Source of the DNA: Thermoplasmata archaeon
GTDB lineage: Archaea > Thermoplasmatota > E2 > UBA202 > DSCA01
DNA: 8,205 bases
NCBI GenBank assembly: GCA_008297795.1
Contig: VBQP01000049.1
Span: 1 to 8,205, forward strand
Reading direction: 5' to 3'
Part shown: positions 4,829 to 8,205 of the stretch, piece by piece
How the letters are laid out: each line of letters opens with the position of its first letter
How positions within the stretch are numbered: position 1 is the first letter of the stretch
Position numbers and translations under genes: made by a program
Notes under the pieces: generated by a model
Told to the model about the DNA's origin: nothing
What the model saw: only the letters and a program-made list of their open reading frames with translations
Database searches by the model: none

Positions 4829-5695
4829 ATGAAGGAAGTGGTATTGAAAGTTTCAGAAGCACTGTCCCAGGATGTTGGAGCAGGTAGAGCTCGCCTTGAC
4901 GGAAAAACAAGGCTCGAGTTGGATGTGACTCCCGGAGATATAATAGAGATAGAAGGCGGGCAGAAAACCTCGGCAATTGTATGGAGAGCCCGCCCTATTG
5001 ATGAGGGTAAAGGCATAATAAGGATAGACAACCTCACCAGAAAAAATGCCAGGGTTGGAATGGGAGATAAAGTAATTGTAAGGAAAATAGTGCCCAAGGT
5101 GGCAAAGAAGGTTGTGATGGCTCCTGCGATTTCCCAGGGTCAGAGAATCCAGTTCGGTCAGGGAATAGAACATCTTGTTAAGAGAGGGTTGCTTAAAAGA
5201 CCTGTCAGCACAGGAGATACAGTTGTTATTCCGGGTATTGCATTATTTGGCAACTCTCTTCCTTTTGGAGTGCTCAGAACAGAACCGAAGGAAATTGTCA
5301 CCATAGGAGAGGAGACAGAAGTTATTGTAAAAGAAGAGCCGATAAAAGAGGAGATGCTTAATGCGCCGCAGGTGAGTTACGAGGACATAGGCGGGTTGAG
5401 CGACGAAATAATGAAAATAAGGGAGATGATAGAGTTGCCCCTCAAGCATCCCGAACTTTTCAAACGCCTTGGCATAGACCCGCCGAAGGGCGTTCTGCTT
5501 CATGGGCCTCCCGGCACAGGAAAGACGCTTATTGCAAAGGCAGTTGCCAACGAGTCAGGAGCAAACTTTTTCACCATAAATGGACCCGAGATAATGAGCA
5601 AGTTCTACGGGCAGAGCGAGGAAAATTTACGGAAGACGTTCGAGGAGGCAGAAAAAAATGCACCTTCCATAATTTTCATTGCATTGACGAAATAG
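4829..5695 (+). CDS. cdc48: Cdc48/VAT-type AAA+ ATPase, N-terminal part (frame broken at D1 Walker B)
   Basis: 288 codons as read. The N-domain (about 1-180) has the double-psi barrel features of archaeal VAT (LDVTPGDIIEIEG near 31-43; GQGIEHLVKRGLL). It is followed by the D1 AAA+ ring: IGGLSDEI (187-194), Walker A GPPGTGKT (226-233), then IIFI (281-284), where Walker B should continue with DEID. Instead the frame runs into ALTK and a stop, because CATTG is duplicated at 5677-5686. Removing one copy joins this part to the downstream frame and gives a 732-residue protein, close to the about 745 of Thermoplasma VAT. Cdc48 is a hexameric unfoldase that threads proteins through its pore, often feeding the proteasome. 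As written this piece could bind but not properly hydrolyse ATP. It is led by a good ribosome site. Confidence 0.93.
   Translation: MKEVVLKVSEALSQDVGAGRARLDGKTRLELDVTPGDIIEIEGGQKTSAIVWRARPIDEGKGIIRIDNLTRKNARVGMGDKVIVRKIVPKVAKKVVMAPAISQGQRIQFGQGIEHLVKRGLLKRPVSTGDTVVIPGIALFGNSLPFGVLRTEPKEIVTIGEETEVIVKEEPIKEEMLNAPQVSYEDIGGLSDEIMKIREMIELPLKHPELFKRLGIDPPKGVLLHGPPGTGKTLIAKAVANESGANFFTINGPEIMSKFYGQSEENLRKTFEEAEKNAPSIIFIALTK
5677..5686 (+). other. 5-bp tandem duplication (CATTG CATTG) that shifts the cdc48 frame
   Basis: The sequence reads TTTT-CATTG-CATTG-ACGAA. With a single CATTG the codons are ATT TTC ATT GAC GAA ATA GAC, which encode the Walker B motif IFIDEID that every active Cdc48 D1 ring carries. 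The second copy adds five bases, shifts the frame and causes a TAG at 5693-5695. The rest of both halves is intact and conserved, so the change is either very recent or an error in sequencing or assembly. Confidence 0.93.
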
Positions 5696-5721
5696 ACGCC
5701 ATAGCATCAAAGAGGGAGGAG

Positions 5722-7032
5722 GTGCACGGCGAGGTGGAGCGCCGCGTCGTTTCTCAGATGCTAACCCTGATGGATGGGCTCAAGGGAAGGGGAAAGGTGA
5801 TTGTGATAGGCGCAACAAACAGAGTTGATTCAATAGACCCCGCCCTCCGCCGCCCCGGCAGATTTGATAGAGAAATTGTTATAGATGTTCCGGACAGGAA
5901 GGGAAGGAAGGAAATTCTTGAGATACACACGAGAGGCATGCCGAAGTCAAAAGATGTTGATATTGACCATCTTGCAGATGTCACTTACGGGTTTGTAGGT
6001 GCTGACCTGGCTGCGCTTGCGAGAGAGGCTGCCATGAACGCCCTGCGAAGGTATCTGCCCGAAATAGATCCTGATAAGCCCATACCAACAGAAGTACTCC
6101 AGAAAATGGAAGTTGTGATGGATGATTTCAAAGATGCGTTGCACTCTATTGAGCCTTCCGCCCTGAGAGAAGTAATGATAGAAATACCAAAGGTAAAATG
6201 GGAGGATGTAGGTGGTCTGGATACTGTCAAAAAGCGTTTGAAGGAGGCAGTTGAATGGCCTCTTACAAACCCTGAGATGTTCAAAAAAATGGGGATAAGG
6301 CCGCCGAGAGGCATATTGCTTTACGGTCCCCCGGGCACAGGAAAGACATTGCTCGCCAAGGCAATTGCGAATGAATCAAATGCAAATTTTCTGTCTATAA
6401 AGGGTCCGGAAGTGTTCTCAAAATGGGTTGGTGAAAGCGAAAAAGCATTGAGAAACCTCTTCAAAAAGGCAAAGCAGTCCTCTCCGTCCATAATATTCCT
6501 CGATGAAATAGATGCTCTTGCGCCAAAGAGAGGGATGTATGAGGGAACAAGGGTTACGGATACAGTTGTGAACCAGCTTCTCACTTCAATGGATGGGGTG
6601 GAGAGCATGGATGATGTTGTTGTCATAGGTGCAACCAACAGACCCGATATAATAGACCCGTCATTCCTGCGCCCCGGAAGGTTTGACGAACTTATTCTTG
6701 TGGGACAGCCTGACAAGAAGGCGAGAGAGGAAATCTATAAAATACACATGAAGGGCATGCCCATCGGAAAGGATGTTGACGTATCAGAGTTGGCAGATAT
6801 GAGCGAGGGATATGCCGGTGCAGATATCGAGGCAATCTGCAGGGAGGCAGCAATGACTGCTCTTCGCGAAAACAGCGAGGCAAAGGAAGTCAAAAGAGAG
6901 CACTTTATGAAGGCATTTGAAACAGTCCGTCCGTCGATAGACGATGAGATGATAGAGTATTATAAGGAGATAGCAAGCAAACTCGGAAAAGCGATAAAGA
7001 AGGAAATTGTGAAGGGCATGGAAGTGATGTAA
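5722..7032 (+). CDS. cdc48: Cdc48/VAT-type AAA+ ATPase, C-terminal part: rest of D1 plus full D2
   Basis: The protein frame is open from the duplication (GAC at 5686, Walker B DEID) and continues to the TAA at 7030-7032. The nominal start at 5722 is a GTG that encodes a conserved internal valine. In numbering of this 436-residue part, D1 sensor ATN is at 31-33 and the arginine-finger segment RRPGRFDR at 43-50. D2 has VGGLDTVKK (163-171), Walker A GPPGTGKT (202-209), Walker B IIFLDEID (257-264), ATNRPD (305-310) and LRPGRFDE (316-323). All D2 catalytic residues are present. The tail after the last helix is short and shows no HbYX proteasome-docking motif. A purine run AGAGGGAGGAGG lies directly before the GTG, too close to be an ideal ribosome site, and its bases are explained by the conserved KREEV coding. 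It belongs with 4829-5695 as one gene. Confidence 0.92.
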   Translation: MHGEVERRVVSQMLTLMDGLKGRGKVIVIGATNRVDSIDPALRRPGRFDREIVIDVPDRKGRKEILEIHTRGMPKSKDVDIDHLADVTYGFVGADLAALAREAAMNALRRYLPEIDPDKPIPTEVLQKMEVVMDDFKDALHSIEPSALREVMIEIPKVKWEDVGGLDTVKKRLKEAVEWPLTNPEMFKKMGIRPPRGILLYGPPGTGKTLLAKAIANESNANFLSIKGPEVFSKWVGESEKALRNLFKKAKQSSPSIIFLDEIDALAPKRGMYEGTRVTDTVVNQLLTSMDGVESMDDVVVIGATNRPDIIDPSFLRPGRFDELILVGQPDKKAREEIYKIHMKGMPIGKDVDVSELADMSEGYAGADIEAICREAAMTALRENSEAKEVKREHFMKAFETVRPSIDDEMIEYYKEIASKLGKAIKKEIVKGMEVM

Positions 7033-7036
7033 GCCT

Positions 7037-7072
7037 GCTTTTCATGCCCCTTTCTCTCGAAAATTTTAGGGG
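7037..7072 (+). terminator. Possible terminator after cdc48
   Basis: Short pyrimidine runs (CTTTTC, CCCCTTTCTCTC) and ATTTT follow the stop within 40 bp. CCCCT (7047-7051) can pair with AGGGG (7068-7072) as a loose hairpin with a 16-nt loop. The T runs are short, so this is a weak call. Confidence 0.35.
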
Positions 7073-7086
7073 AGCGGGGCGATAAC

Positions 7087-7094
7087 TATTTAAA
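7087..7094 (+). promoter_or_regulatory. TATA box (TATTTAAA) for the secreted propeller-like protein gene
   Basis: TATTTAAA is centred about 34 bp before the ATG at 7125 and predicts a start near 7116, giving a very short leader that begins at or near the GGAGG. CATATTTAC (7102-7110) lies too close to the start to be the main box. Confidence 0.5.
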
Positions 7095-7115
7095 ACAAAA
7101 ACATATTTACTTATT

Positions 7116-7120
7116 GGAGG
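7116..7120 (+). promoter_or_regulatory. Ribosome binding site GGAGG
   Basis: GGAGG stands 4 nt before the ATG at 7125 and 10 nt before an in-frame ATG at 7131. Both starts are possible and differ only by two residues ahead of the signal peptide. Confidence 0.65.
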
Positions 7121-7124
7121 CAAG

Positions 7125-8205
7125 ATGAACATGAAAGAAGCAAAAAAAAGCAAAAAAATAATTTTGGGAGCGATAGCGATAGTTGCGATGATGACAATAA
7201 GCGCCATTCCAGCATTGAGCATATCCAATGATTCAGTGCAGGCAACAAACGCTCATGTAATATACATGAACAAGCCAATGACAACTGCAGGAGCGCTCGC
7301 AGGAGGTGAGGTACTTATATCGACAGACAATCCTGATGGAGATGATTCACATCCTAGGGTTGCTATGAACTCGGCAGGAGTATCGGTAGTTACCTACGAT
7401 AAAGCATTGAGTCTTTTGGAGATAACCAATCCAATATGTTACTCTGAGGACGGTGGAAACTCGTGGACAACTTGGGGCGAGGTGGTCTCGGATGGAGGGA
7501 CACTCAGTTTTCCTCACATAATATATATTCCTGATACCGATGAATTCTTCTACACTGCAGTTGATCAGACATCTGACTACGGTCTTTTTACTGGCTGGCT
7601 TGACAGCGATATTGCAGGCGCTACGGAGATGAAATTTTTGGCTGCATGGAGTGTTGGATACCCATATGAAGACACAGCTACTTCTGTAGGGCCATGGTGC
7701 GTAATACCCTATGTAAACGACGAGTATAATGATAATGGAATGGGATTGATATATTGGCGCTATGACGATAGTGATGGCTCAGTTCATTATCCCAGTGATG
7801 ACGGATATGGAGCAGCTGGCGGGTACTATGATGGCGAATCCATCACAGACACAAGTCCTGCAATAAATACAGAAATTGATGCTGGTTCCCAGCGCATGTA
7901 CTTTGTCATAGAGCATACGAATGATTCAACAGGAAACAGCGAAATTATATACAAGGAAACATATACTGACCTCAATCCGAACTCTGATACATTCCTGTTT
8001 ACAGGTGGTGGTGGACCAGGCGGAATGGATAAATATGCCGATATAGAAGTCTGGCCATGGCAGGGAATTCTGGTGAGCAACGAACTTCACGAGTATAAAG
8101 ACCCTGATGTTGCCACCTCTGGAAGCAATGCTGTTGTTGTGTATTCAACAAATGACAACATATATGGAGATTATGACATACACTGCACATATACAAACGA
8201 CAATG
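7125..8205 (+). CDS. Secreted protein with Asp-box (BNR-like) motif, probable beta-propeller; C-terminus beyond window
   Basis: The frame stays open for 360 codons to the window edge, so the protein is larger. A lysine-rich start (KEAKKSKK) and a hydrophobic segment (about 12-28) ending AIPALS make a signal peptide. The export region is followed by acidic, aromatic and glycine-rich beta-type sequence. SEDGGNSW (107-114) matches the Asp-box S-x-D-x-G-x-x-W, found at beta-hairpin turns of sialidase-like propellers; it follows SHPRVAMNSAG (about 75-85), a blade-like start. Later stretches with ICYSED-like spacing (IIYKETYTD, VVVYSTNDN) look like further, weaker blades without a full Asp-box. I see no sialidase active-site pattern, so enzyme activity is not claimed; a cell-surface binding or structural role is as likely. 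Acidic composition fits an extracellular protein. It has its own TATA box and ribosome site. Confidence 0.78.
   Translation, partial: MNMKEAKKSKKIILGAIAIVAMMTISAIPALSISNDSVQATNAHVIYMNKPMTTAGALAGGEVLISTDNPDGDDSHPRVAMNSAGVSVVTYDKALSLLEITNPICYSEDGGNSWTTWGEVVSDGGTLSFPHIIYIPDTDEFFYTAVDQTSDYGLFTGWLDSDIAGATEMKFLAAWSVGYPYEDTATSVGPWCVIPYVNDEYNDNGMGLIYWRYDDSDGSVHYPSDDGYGAAGGYYDGESITDTSPAINTEIDAGSQRMYFVIEHTNDSTGNSEIIYKETYTDLNPNSDTFLFTGGGGPGGMDKYADIEVWPWQGILVSNELHEYKDPDVATSGSNAVVVYSTNDNIYGDYDIHCTYTNDN

Noticed and set aside
5722..7032. A separate single-copy AAA+ gene starting at GTG 5722
   Set aside because: Its first residues continue the D1 ring of the upstream frame directly after Walker B. Removing one CATTG copy restores one ordinary Cdc48, so it is the second half of a broken gene.
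1..8205. CRISPR array, transposon ends or defence cassette
   Set aside because: No regularly spaced repeats, transposase, nuclease or toxin-antitoxin-like gene pairs were found on either strand.

Overview
The window looks like an archaeal chromosome segment, most likely euryarchaeal and plausibly Thermoplasmatota-related. The evidence is a two-ring Cdc48/VAT-type AAA+ ATPase, TATAAAT/TTTATATA-type boxes about 25 bp before expected transcript starts, apparently leaderless genes mixed with genes that have a strong GGAGG-like ribosome site, a tRNA-Tyr that starts with C1 and carries a short intron after position 37, and tRNA genes without an encoded CCA. The lineage is inferred from these features only; no homology search was possible.

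Layout. Positions 1-206 hold two minus-strand tRNA genes: an intron-containing tRNA-Tyr(GTA) cut by the window edge, and tRNA-Pro(TGG). Positions 291-2116 hold two plus-strand genes for exported proteins, each with its own TATA box: a purple-acid-phosphatase-like metallophosphoesterase with a C-terminal Ig-like domain, and a small beta-rich protein of unknown function. Converging on them is a minus-strand block. A four-helix membrane protein (4561-4172) is followed by a poly-T terminator. Then comes a two-gene operon (4064-2156) of a cysteine-rich unknown protein and a Nudix hydrolase of the Ap4A hydrolase type, separated by one base.

A divergent AT-rich spacer (4562-4828) leads to the cdc48 gene (4829-7032). 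Its reading frame is broken by a 5-bp tandem duplication (CATTG CATTG) exactly at the Walker B motif of the first ATPase ring. Removing one copy restores an ordinary 732-residue Cdc48, so this is either a very recent mutation or a sequence error. From 7125 to the window end runs the start of a secreted protein with an Asp-box (BNR-like) motif, cut by the window edge.

The genes fall into three themes: translation (tRNAs), cytoplasmic protein and nucleotide housekeeping (Cdc48, Nudix), and the cell surface (phosphatase, small secreted protein, four-helix protein, propeller-like protein). I see no mobile element, CRISPR array or defence cassette. The best candidates for something undescribed are the cysteine-rich protein tied to the Nudix enzyme, and the broken cdc48.
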